A stretch of 64,000 bases of DNA from Bursaphelenchus xylophilus (Eukaryota; Nematoda; Chromadorea; Rhabditida; Aphelenchoididae). The first letter of the stretch is position 1. Each line of letters opens with the position of its first letter. The stretch spans positions 1,922,001-1,986,000 of the forward strand of contig CAJFCV020000005.1 in the NCBI GenBank assembly GCA_904066235.2, read 5' to 3'. Positions 10,165 through 20,600 of this stretch are shown in pieces. The notes below the pieces were generated by a model that worked only from the letters and a program-made list of their open reading frames with translations, made no database searches and had not been told where the DNA came from. The translations under genes and the position numbers were made by a program.

Positions 10165-11670
10165 TGCACAGTGCAATTTTTTCAAACTTGATTTTGCACT
10201 GTGCAGGACAAAAAAGTTGGTTTTTCAACCGCACAGTGCGGGAAAATATGAACAGTGAGCATTGGATATATGATATTTTGCTCTCTTTTTTTAAACACAC
10301 TATTTGATTTTTAGTTTTTCCCTTTGCACAGTGCAATTCTTTCAAAATTTCTTTTTGCACTGTGCTGGACAAAAAAGTTGGTTTTTCAACCGCACAGTGC
10401 GGGAAAATATGACTAATGAGTACTTGATATATATTGTTTTGATCTCTTTTTTAAACACACTCTTTGATTTTTTTAATTTTTGCCTCTGCACCGTGCGATT
10501 TTCTCAAAATTTTTTTTGCACCGTGCAGAAAAATAAATTGATCTCTTTTCTGCGCTGGACAGCATAATTTAATAGTAGCATACTTGTACTGAAATCCTTT
10601 TTCATTCTTTTGATATGCCTTCTAACTTTTTTGCTCTAGTATTACGCACTGTAAAATTCTTCAAAACTTTTGGTTGCACTGTGCGGAAAAAAAAATTAAT
10701 TCTAAACGGCTAATTTCTGTCTACCTTGGTCGCTAAAGATCTGGTACGTATAGCACACGTGTTATTTCTTTATGGTAAGAAGTAATCTTCGTCTATTTTG
10801 TCTCGACACCCTTTAATTTTATCTAATCTTTGTTTTGCACAGTGCAGACGGAATAGGTCCAGGAAGTGCACTGTGCGGTGGAGTTAACTGTATATAAAGC
10901 GCTATCTTCTTAAAAACAAGTTGTATTTTGTCGATTTATCTAGTTCTACCACACATCATTTCAGTTGGTGTTCCCATACGGTGCGTTTTCAAAAAATAAT
11001 TTTTGCACGGTGCAGATAGAATAAGCTCTTCTAAAACTTTGCTGTGTCCAAAATAAATTTAGTGATTAGTAAAAATAGAGAGTATTGTATTGGCTGGTTT
11101 GTTATCAAGCCAAAATTTTTCAAAATTTAGAGTCTGCACTGTGCAATTCACAAAACAATTTTTGCACTGTGCAGACGAAATTGCGTGTCTTAAAACTTCC
11201 TTGGGCTACAAAAAAAGGGAGTAATAGCTGAAAATATATGCCATTTGAGTTACTGGTTATTGTCAAGCCAAATTTTTCCCAAATTCAGAGTCTGCACAGT
11301 GCATTTCACAAAACAAATTTTTGCACTGTGCAGTCGAAATTACCTGTCCTAAAACTGCTTGTGCTTCAAAAAAGGGACAGTAATAGCTGAAATATATGTT
11401 ATTGGATTTTCTGTTTTATTGTTTTAAGCTTAAAAGCCCAATTTTTCCCAAATTCCGAGTCTGCACTGTGCATTTCACAAACCAATTTTTTGCACTGTGC
11501 AGTCGAAATTTCCTCTCCTAAAGCTGCCTTATATGACAAAAATAGACGGTAATAGCTGAAAATACATTCCATTGGATTTACTTTTTTATTGTCAAACCAA
11601 ATTTTTCCCAAATTCAGAGTCTGCACTGTGCATTTCACAAACCAATTTTTTGCACTGTGCAGTCTTTCAT
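10165..11670. repeat. Divergent ~160-bp satellite, left block, with GCAC-N-GTGC boxes
   Basis: Two sub-families share only the register and the boxes. Sub-family B starts at 10165, 10325, 10488 and 10645. Each full unit has boxes about 30 and 35 bp apart, and a shared AAAAAAGTTGGTTTTTCAACC segment. Sub-family C has its AGTCTGCAC anchor at 11131, 11289, 11458 and 11618, with two boxes about 29 bp apart and a CAAGCCAAATTTTTCCCAAA segment. Steps are 157-169 bp. Boxes show all four central bases. Confidence 0.85.
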
Positions 11671-12402
11671 TTTCCTTTTCACTGTGCAAAATTGAAAACG
11701 AGACGTCTCATCACTCGCCGATCAAACCCCAAACTCATCATGATATCACCAAAGTCTAAATGCGTCCTGCATTACGTGAGATGACAACATTGCCGGCGGC
11801 AATGTAGACTTCCTGCTTGAAGGCAAATTGCCCAACTTTTTGATCGAACTCAGAAACAGGCCAACGGGAGACACAATAATTAAAAATTTATTTCATTCTG
11901 TTGTGTGCGGCCCTTCGGCCCCATTCAAATTTGCTCATGCATAGAGCGCGGGGCCCCCGAAAACGGGGCCGCTCCTCTCTTCGCGGATTATTGTGCTAAA
12001 CGAAGCGCATTACTATATACTAACTATATAAGTACGTGCTGATTTTGGTGCTTTGGCCTCGGCGGCATACTGTAGGTTTGTTTTGGGGGCTAAAATACGT
12101 GGATGCCCGGAGGGGTTGAGCTCAAAAAATATTCTGAATTTTTGTAAAATACGGTTGATCATCCCGTAGGATGTCTTATTTATGATTTTACGGCGTTTTT
12201 GAAGGCTTTTTGACAATTTCCCCTGATTTTCAGGGTTTTCGTGGCGGGACCCAAAAAATTTCTGGATTATCGCAAAATTGATAGCAAATCAAAACCTAGA
12301 GTAGAGAAAATTACTACTAACTTTTTTTAGCATTTTTTTCACTACTAACACATTTTTTCGAGCTAAAATCATCAAAAAATTTCAAAAAATTTCGTTCTTC
12401 AG
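11671..12402. other. Region upstream of the neuropeptide gene
   Basis: Mostly single-copy by eye. It contains a GC-rich dyad near 11950-11975 (GGGGCCCCCGAAAACGGGGCC) and GCCGGCGGC at about 11793. This is the likely promoter area for the plus-strand gene at 12438. It ends with an acceptor TTCGTTCTTCAG at 12402 that probably marks the trans-splice or 5'UTR splice site. No open frame is convincing. Confidence 0.4.
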
Positions 12403-12437
12403 GTTGGGTAAAAATTCGGCGAAAATTCGTTTGGACC

Positions 12438-15373
12438 ATGAGCCAGGCCTTGGAAGCGGCCCTGCTTTGCGTTGTGTTGATCTCCGTCCATTCGCTACCC
12501 ATCCTCATGAACGGTCAGCCCATGGAGATGATGTACATCGACGGCCCCCATGACATGTTCCTGCCCGCGTTGGATACGGAAGGCCCGGAATCGGCGTGGT
12601 CATGGGTAAGGGGGGCTTTCTATCAAAGTTTTTTGTAAAAAATAAGAGATTCTGACAAAAAAATTTTTTTTGAATTTTTGAAATTTTTTGATTTTTTTTC
12701 AGCGATAGAGATTTTCCAGTATTTTAAATACGATTTTTATGTCATTACCAGATATTTTGAAAAGTTATTTAATTATATTTAACCCTTTTACCAGTTTTTT
12801 TCTTGTAAATTTCATTGCACTGTGCAAACAACAATTCTCAGACAGCACAGTGCAAAAACCGTGAAAAATGAAAATTTGAAATAATCGGTAAACAAAAGCC
12901 CGTTTTATAAGTTGATTATCATAATTTGAAGTAGCAGTTATTTTCGACTGCGTTTTTAGAGGGACTATTTTCCGACCGCACAGTGCAAAAAAAATTTTTG
13001 AGAAATTGCACTGTGCAAAATGGAATTTTGAAAAATTAGTCTAAAGATCAAAATTCGCAGTAACTAGGACCCAAATAATTTTATTTACTTTACTTTTTTT
13101 ATTATTTGCACAGTGCTCAATGACTTTGAAAAAAATCGCACAGTGCAGTCCAAACATTTTTTGAAATTGCACTTTGCGAACTTGAAATTCGCAAAAATGA
13201 GGTTGTGAAAATAAAATCTACAATGTCTAGGGCACATCCAAGTAATTTTGGCCATGTCTTTTTGAATTGAACAGTAATAGATCATGCTGAAAAAATCGCA
13301 CCGTGCAGACCAAAAAATTTTTGAATTTTCACTGTGCAAAGTTGAATTTCAAAAAAATTGTGACATAAAAATGGAAGTCATGGTTATTATGATCCATTCA
13401 AATATTTTTTAAATTTTTTTCCGTCTGTGCAGTGAAAAATTATGTCGAAAAAATTGCACCGTGCAGTCCAAAAAATGTTTTAACTTGCACTGTACAAAGT
13501 TGAACATCAAAAAATTGTGGTGTAAAAATGGAAGTTATTGTTATTATGATCCATTCAAATATTTTTTTATTTATTTTTTGTCTGCACAGTGCAAAATTGC
13601 GTTGGAAAAAACTGCACAGTGCAGTCTAAAAAATTTTAAATCTGCACTGTGCAAGATTGAAATTCGAAAAAATTGTGGTGTAAAAATGGAAGGCATGGTT
13701 ATTATCACCCATCCGCTCACTATTTTTTAATATTTTTTCGTTTGCACAGTGCAAAATTATGTTTGAAAAAATCGCACAGTGCAGTCAAAAAAATTTTTAA
13801 AATTGCACTGTGCAAAGTTGAAAATCGAAAAAATTGTGATGTAAAAATGGAAATCATTGTTACTATGACCCATCCGCTCACTGTTTTTTAAATTTTTTCA
13901 TCTGCACAGTTCAAAATTGTGTTTGAAAAAATCGCACAGTGCAGTCCAAAAATTTTTAAATCTGCACTGTGCAAACTTGAATTTCAAAAAAATTGTGGCA
14001 TAAAAGTGGAAGTCATGGTTCTTACGACACATTGAAATATTTTTTCAAAATTTATTTTGCGCCTGCACAGTGGAAAATTATGTTTGAAAAAATCGCACGG
14101 TGCAGTCCAAAAAATTTAAATCTGCACTGTGCAACGTCGAAAATTGAAAAAAATTGTGATGTAAAAATGGAAGACATGGTTATTATCACCCATCCGCTCA
14201 CTATTTTTTAAATTTTTTTTGTCTGCACAGTGCAAAATTGCGTTGGAAAAAACTGCACAGTGCAGTCCAAAAATTTTTAAATCTGCACTGTGCAAAGTTT
14301 GAACATCAAAAAATTGTGATGCAAAAATGGAAATCATTGTTACTATGACCCATCCGCTCACTGTTTTTTAAATTTTTTCGTCTGCACAGTGCAAAATTGT
14401 GTTTGAAAAAACCGCACAGAGCAGTCCAAAAAATTTTTAGATCTGCACTGTGCAAGGTTGAAAATCGAAAAAATTGTGATGTAAAAATGGAAATCATTGT
14501 TACTACGACCCATCCGCTCACTATTTTTTACAAGGAAAGTACTTCTATGGGGTGTGGAATTACCGGTCAAGATATATATCAAAAAATTCGCAAAAATTTT
14601 CTGATTCAGAATATATAAAAATTAGCTGCCTAATTTTGGTCTATTAACGAGTTTTATCAATAAATGTATTTCTCGAGGAAAAAAAATCTGCGGCAACAAA
14701 AGCGCGCTCGGTTTCTTCCCTCGCAAGAGAGCGGTGTGGCCGAGTGGTTAGAGCGCTAGATTGGGAATCCGAAGGGGACGGGTTCGATTCCTTTTGCCAC
14801 ACTAGAACCCATTTTTTACATTGGAACTACTTTTAAGGTGTAGTTGTAATCCAATTTGATATTTTAAGGCTTGTCAAGGCCTCAAAATTTATTTTAGCAC
14901 AAAACAAAATTTTTTTATTGGTAAAAACACGGTCAAAAAGACACTTGCATTGTGTCGCGAGAAAACTTCTGAGGACAAAAACATGTCATCAGACCAAAAT
15001 TAGGCAGCTAATTTTTATATATTCTGAATCAGAAAATTTTTGCGAATTTTTTCATATATGTCTCGACCGGTAATTCCACACCCCATAGAAGTACTTTCCT
15101 TGTTAATATTTTTTTCGTCTGCACAGTGCAAAATTGTATTTGAAAAAACCGCACAGTGCAGTCCAAAAAATTTTTAAAACTGCACTGTGCGATTTTCCAA
15201 AAAAGTTTTTAATGAAAAATTTCGTTAGGAAAACAAAATTTAAATCGATGCCATTAGTTTTTACTAACTTTTTTTTCATTTTTCAGTTCGATCAAACTCA
15301 ATCCTCGCACCCGGTGGCGCAGAAACGGAACATCGCCATCGGCCGTGGTGACGGTTTCCGGCCGGGCAAATAG
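12438..15373 (+). CDS. nlp-22: Neuropeptide precursor, NLP-22/NLP-2 (GFRPG-amide) type
   Basis: Two phase-0 exons (12438-12605 and 15287-15373) encode 84 aa. A TTCTTCAG acceptor at 12402 precedes the ATG. Residues 2-20 are hydrophobic (ALLCVVLISVHSL), a secretory signal. The donor is TGG followed by GTAAGG and the acceptor is TTTTTCAG. Exon 2 ends AQ-KR-NIAIGRGDGFRPG-K-stop: a dibasic KR cleavage site, one peptide copy, then Gly for C-terminal amidation and Lys for carboxypeptidase trimming. The predicted product is NIAIGRGDGFRPG-amide. C. elegans NLP-22 (SIAIGRAGFRPG-amide, sleep-promoting) is the closest family member I know. The 2.7-kb intron is filled by satellite and a MITE. AATAAA at 15610-15615 is a likely polyadenylation signal. 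Ortholog assignment within nlp-2/22/23 is inferred from the peptide. Confidence 0.85.
12817..14525. repeat. Divergent ~160-bp satellite, central block (in the neuropeptide intron)
   Basis: In the ordered part the CATCCGCTCA anchor occurs at 13710, 13871, 14191, 14351 and 14511, all multiples of 160 bp. Each unit carries three GCAC-N-GTGC boxes about 30-31 bp apart (for example GCAC at 13583, 13614, 13644), then a box-free stretch of about 98 bp. Earlier boxes near 12817, 12980, 13107, 13293 and 13460 follow roughly the same register but with unrelated spacers. An isolated unit continues on the far side of the MITE at 15118. Confidence 0.85.
14531..15102. mobile_element. Family A MITE inserted in the satellite, with tRNA-like insert
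   Basis: 572 bp, with termini CAAGGAAAGTACTTCTATGG and CCATAGAAGTACTTTCCTTG, flanked by TTA at 14528-14530 and 15103-15105. The sister satellite unit at 13720-13740 keeps the empty site: CACTATTTTTTAATATTTTTTCG reads across exactly where this copy is interrupted, with one TTA instead of two. The arms match the element at 1-505 closely (TTTTCTGATTCAGAA and AAAATTAGCTG blocks). The centre holds a tRNA-like cassette. Confidence 0.92.
14734..14802 (+). pseudogene. tRNA-like Pol III cassette inside MITE
   Basis: A GTGTGGC/GCCACAC 7-bp pairing closes a tRNA-sized segment with A box TGGCCGAGTGG and a perfect B box GGTTCGATTCC. The loop reads TTGGGAA (anticodon GGG if functional). The 3' half of the anticodon stem (TCCGA) has no partner on the 5' side (CTAGA), and the T stem is broken. 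The first bases of the closing stem are also needed for the D arm, so the fold is not a clean cloverleaf. It is best read as a tRNA-derived, SINE-like promoter carried by the MITE and related to 7878-7957. Confidence 0.6.
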
Positions 15374-15750
15374 GCGCACCAGCCTCCGTTCACAGCACTT
15401 GGAAGGCACAATAATCGCACCTACAACTTTTTTATTTATTTTTTTACTTGTATATCATAGACTGCGGACAAATCTTTTTCCAATTTTCCTAATTAATTAG
15501 CTGTATATTCTAGTGGAGCCTATCCTATCTTATTTATCACCCCATATTTTCTTAAATTCGCACCCCACAAACGGCTGTAAAGAATGCTTTCAGATCGGAA
15601 AACACGAAAAATAAATTGTTTGTTTTGTTGGTCTAGTGCAATATTGGGCTGAAAGACCGCATCGTAAATAGAAATTTCGTTAATTTCGGAGTTGCTGGAG
15701 ATGTCTAGACATTTCAGTTCAAATTTAGAATAATTTTAGTTTTGGCCTCC
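15374..15750 (+). other. 3' untranslated region and flank of the neuropeptide gene
   Basis: Contains AATAAA at 15610-15615, about 240 nt after the stop. No repeats or genes are seen until the first GCAC-N-GTGC box at 15752. Confidence 0.5.
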
Positions 15751-15751
15751 C

Positions 15752-16880
15752 GCACAGTGCAGGCTGAAAGTGGAGTTTTGTTGACTGCACTGTGCAAAAA
15801 AGTTTGTGCAAATTGCACTGTGCAGAGCTGGAAATTCAGAGAAAAAATGCATGTACAGCACTCAATCATGCTGATTACAACCTGATTATCAATAAAATTT
15901 TACACAATTACCGCACAGTGCAATTTTATGAAACCTTCTTTGGAGCGCACAGTGCAATGGAAAATATGAATTAAATTTGCAATGAAAGTAAATTTCTGAG
16001 CATTTCAGAGCGTATTTTACAAATTATCAATTATTTCTGTCCTGTATTCAAATATACCATCAATTTTTTCTTTCTGCACAGTGCAAAGGAAAGGATGACA
16101 AAAATTGCACTGTGCAGAGAGTGGAAATGGCCAAGTTTGAAATGGAAGTCCTGACGCACATGTCTGAAACGTATTTTACAAACCATCAATTATTTAAGAC
16201 CCTTATTCAAACATACGATAAAGTTTTTCTTTCTGCACAGTGCAAAGGAAAGGATCACAAAAGTTGCACTGTGCAGAGAGTGGAAATGGGAAAATTTGCA
16301 ATGGAAGTAAAGATCTGAGTATTTCAGAACGTATTTTACCAACCATCAATTATTTCAGACCCTTATTCCAACATACGATAAAGTTTTTCTTTCTGCACAA
16401 TGCAAAGGAAAGGATGATAAAGATTGCACTGTGCAGCGAGTGGAAATGGCCAAGTTTGCAATGGAAGTGAAGAACTAAAGAGTGGCAACGTATTTTACAA
16501 AGCATCAATTATTTCAGGCGCGTATTCAAATTTAAAATCAAATTTTTCTTTCTGCACAGTGCAAAGGAAAGGATGACAAAAATTGCACTGTGCAGAGAGT
16601 GGAAATGGCCAAGTTTGCAATGGAAGTGAAGAACTAAAGAGTGGCAACGTATTTTACAAAGCCTCAATTATTTCAGACGTGTATTTAAACATAAAATCAA
16701 ATTTTTCTTTCTGCACAGTGCAAAGGAAAGGATGACAAAAATTGCACGGTGCAGAGAGTGGAAATGGGAAAATCTGCAATGGAAGTGAAGATCTAAAGAA
16801 TGGGAACGTATTTTACAAATCCTCAATTATTTCCGGCGAGTATTCAAACTTACCATCGATTTTTTCTTTCTGCACAGTGC
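15752..16880. repeat. Divergent ~160-bp satellite, right block
   Basis: After scattered boxes at 15752, 15787, 15814, 15913 and 15947, six ordered units begin at TCTGCACAGTGC positions 16073, 16232, 16392, 16551, 16710 and 16869, in steps of 159-160 bp. Each has two boxes about 32 bp apart flanking GCAAAGGAAAGGATGACAAA, then a CGTATTTTACAAA block. The last unit is cut short. The sequence outside the boxes is unrelated to the other two blocks. Confidence 0.88.
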
Positions 16881-17642
16881 GAAAAAAATTTCGAACCGAA
16901 CTCTTTTAAAACCCAACAAAAAATTTATTAAACTCTTTATTTACTAAACCCTGATAACAAATATAATAACCTTAACGTACAATAAACACAAATTCCTACG
17001 AAATGAAAGAGTTTTGTTCGGCTCGAACGGTTCAAGGCACATGGATAATATACGAGAAACCTGTGGTTTGATACAATGTAGACGATAACTAGTTGTGACA
17101 AAATGAGTTGGTTTGAAGGTCCGTTGATGATTTTTTGCAATTCATTTTGAAATTTTGAGAGAAATTTGAAAAATTTTAAAATTTGGCGGTCTAACAAAAA
17201 AATGCCCAAATTTGGTGGAAAAAATTGGTAATTCCAAAAATCCAGATACTCAGTAACTCTTTGACCATTCGGCTTAATACATGCCAAATTGCAAGAATTT
17301 CTAGTGGAAACTGAATAAAATACGAGCTGTCAAAAATTAGCCATACTTTTCAAAGTTTTCGGTCGAAAAATCGATTTTTCAATATTTTTCCGGTAAAAAA
17401 TCGGTGGTTAAAAGAGCTGGTCATTTTTCTGATACAACAGAGATTCTAAAAAAATCAAAATTGATAAGATTCACAGAGTAATCGATAAAAAAATTTCAAT
17501 TTTTCTCATGGATAACATATAGGTCCCAATAAATTGAATTTTTCGAAATTTAGCCGATCTTATAGTAGAAAAAAGGACTGTAAATGACAAAACGAGAAGA
17601 TTAAAGACTGATAAATGTGTTTTCGAAGCCGTTGGCTACTGC
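16881..17642. other. 3' flank/3' UTR of the RyR gene
   Basis: AT-rich DNA without repeats of the named families. It contains no convincing reading frame. The RyR stop codon is at 17643-17645. A polyadenylation signal for the minus strand could not be placed with confidence. Confidence 0.5.
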
Positions 17643-20600
17643 CTAAGTCTGCAGTAGTTGATCTTCGTACTGTTTCATGAAGCACTCGCCGACCGGGAAG
17701 AACTCCCAATCGCGGTTGTCGTACTTCTCCCGGACGTACGTTTCCTGTCCCGTGTACTCGGTCTCATCCTTGTTCACCAAGTGCTGCAAAAAGAACAAGT
17801 AATTGGCAAAGTTGTGCTCCTTGGTGGTGTGAATTTCGAAGCCGCGCGGCATCCGGTCGAACGTGTCCTTGCCGATGTCGCAAATGAAGCAGGAGGACTC
17901 CAGCTTCTCGGTGGCGCTCTCCTGCTGGTCACGCAGCTCGCCGAACGCGTCAATGATCAGACCCTGCATGATGGCCAGCAGGATGACGATCACGAAGAAG
18001 AAGAACGAAATGTCGTACAGCATGCGCGGGTACTCCAGGTCGTCGCCGTACGGCGACTCCAGCTCGTCACCAATACCTCCGCCCGCACGCACACCCGCGT
18101 AGAAATGGTAGATGAAACACTGAAATTGAAGAAAATTAGAATAAAAAATTTTGAAAAATAAGAAAATTACGGAAAAAAAATTTTTCAAAAAGCAAAATAC
18201 GAAAATTTCATTATTGAAAAAAATCGAAAAATTCAAATTTCCCGCCAAAATTTTTTTGCTAAAAATTTTAAAAATTCGATCAAAAATCGGTTATTCCGAA
18301 GGTAAAATACGCCCTTCAGCATAAAAATTCAAAAATTCAAATTTCCCGCCATTTTTTTTCTAAAAAATTCAAAAATTCAAATTTCCCGCCAATTTTTTTT
18401 TTCAAAAAAATAGAAAAAATAATTAAATTCAAACAAAAAATCAACTTCTAAAAGTAAAATACGATTTGTAGTTTCTATATAGACCAATCAAATGAATTTC
18501 TCAACCCAAAAAATTTCAAAAATTCAAATTTCCCGCCAAAAAATAAAACCTTTTTTCCACGAGAGAAACACTTGACCCAAAATTTTTTCTCCTACTCCAA
18601 GACCATACCAAACTAAAATAATCAAATTTCCGGCCAATTCGATTAATTTCGGCAGCGAATAATTTTAGGCAAAAGAAAACGACAAATGCACAGCCAATGA
18701 CGCAAAATGACCGACTAATTTAATAAATCCCATTGAGACAACAAAAAAAAATTAAAAGAAGGAGCAAGAAATATTGTTGATACTTGCAATTCCGGGAGCA
18801 AAAAAAATTTTTTTTTGAAAATAAATTTCCAAAAAAAAATCGTTTCCAAGTTTAGACTCTGTCAAAAACACATGGTTCAGATGACGAGGATTGCTATTTT
18901 TGAGCTAAAAATTTTGTTTCTTAATTTATTTTAACTTTGCGCAATTCCAAAATTGTAAAAAATTCTTTCACTGCACCGTGCGAAAAACCAAAAATTTTTC
19001 TGCACTGTGCAAATTTTCCAAAATTTTTCGCACCGTGCAAAATCTTCCGAGTCTTTCTGCGTCGTGAAAAATCTTCCGAAATTTTCCGCACCGTGCGAGG
19101 ACTCAAAAGTTTTTTCGCACTGTGCAAAATTCCCCCCAAAAAAATTTTTGCACCGTGCAAACTTTTCCAAATTTTTTTGCACCGTGCAAAATTCGCAAAA
19201 ATTTTTTCCGCACTGTGCAAAAATTTCCAGAATTTTTTGCACCGTGCAAATTTTCTCTAAATTTTTGCACCGTGCAAAATTTTTCAAATTTTTTCGCACC
19301 GTGCAAATTTTCCAAAATTTTTTGCACTGTGCAAAACCAAAAAAAAAAATTTTCGCACCGTGCAAAGTTTTCCAAAATTTTTCGCACCGTGCAAAACTCC
19401 CCAAATCTTTCGCACGGTGCAAATTTTTCAAATTTTTTTCTGCACCGTGCAAGATTCCCCAAAAAAATTCTCCGCACCGTGCAAAACCCAAAAAAAAAAT
19501 TTTCGCACCGTGCAAATTTCCAAAATTCCTTACCGTAAGCATATAATGGCATTTGCGGTCGGGCTCTTCGCCCTCCTCTCCGTCTTGGATATAGAACTTT
19601 CGGAAGAAGTTGAAGGCCACCACGGTGTACAAGTAGACCACCACCAAGGTCATCATGATGGTCAAGATGAGCTGTTGGAGGTTGTGGGTGACGGACTGGA
19701 GGATGGCTTTTAACATGGGGAATGAGAGGACCACATCGATCAAGAGGAAGGCGTAGAAAAATGGGCTGAACGCGACGCCAAACGACGACACGACCAAGTA
19801 CATGACGCGGTACAAAAACTGCCCGTTCGTCAGGATCACGCCCACCCACAGCCAGCAGTTGTAGCGATAGTCGAAGGAGGTGTCGCCGGGCGATCGCTCC
19901 GTTCCCAACAGCGCCTCCAGAGTCTCTTCGTCCACCTGCTCCTTGTACTTTTGCTTGGTTTTTCGGCGCACAAACTTGTCCCAGTACTGGAATGGCAAGG
20001 GTAATATAAAAATGGCCAAATTTTGATAATTTTCCCCATTAAAAGTAATTCCAATGCAATTTCCAAGAAATTCAAGACCTATTAAAGCTATATTGAGATC
20101 AAATTTTACCTAGTACAATATAATTTTTAAAAAAAATTTCGAAATTTCAAAATTTTTTTTTGTAAAAATGACATGAAAAATTGTAAAAAAAAACTTTTAA
20201 ATGCAATTTAAAATAAATTTCAAGCTGTATACAATGTTCTAGAGCACTTAAAAAAAATTTCCGAAAAATAAAAAAAAAATTTTTTTGAAAATTTTTTAAA
20301 AAGTAAAAAAATTTCTGTTAAAAACCAAAAACTAAACCCCCTCAAGGCCCGAAAATGCTATATTTTTTATTTGCCTCCCAAAATTTCCCGCAAAAAATCA
20401 CATTTTCACCCAAAACCCCCAAGAAAAATCCAATTTTTCGCTGCCAAATCTCACCTTGACCGGGAAACTTTTGGCCGAAATTACAATCCGATCCATGTAC
20501 CAGAACAGTGTCTCAATGACGCTGCGTTCTTCGCTCTCCTCCTCCGTGATCCAGCAGCCGTCAAACATGAGTTTTCGGGCCACCTCTTTCTCGCGTTTGA

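Noticed and set aside
18937..19546. Long plus- and minus-strand frames reading HCAK, TVQK or HRAK repeats (also at 22.6-23.1 kb and 24.8-25.5 kb)
   Set aside because: They are the six-frame translation of GCAC-N-GTGC arrays, which cannot contain stop codons. There is no start context, codon structure or homology.
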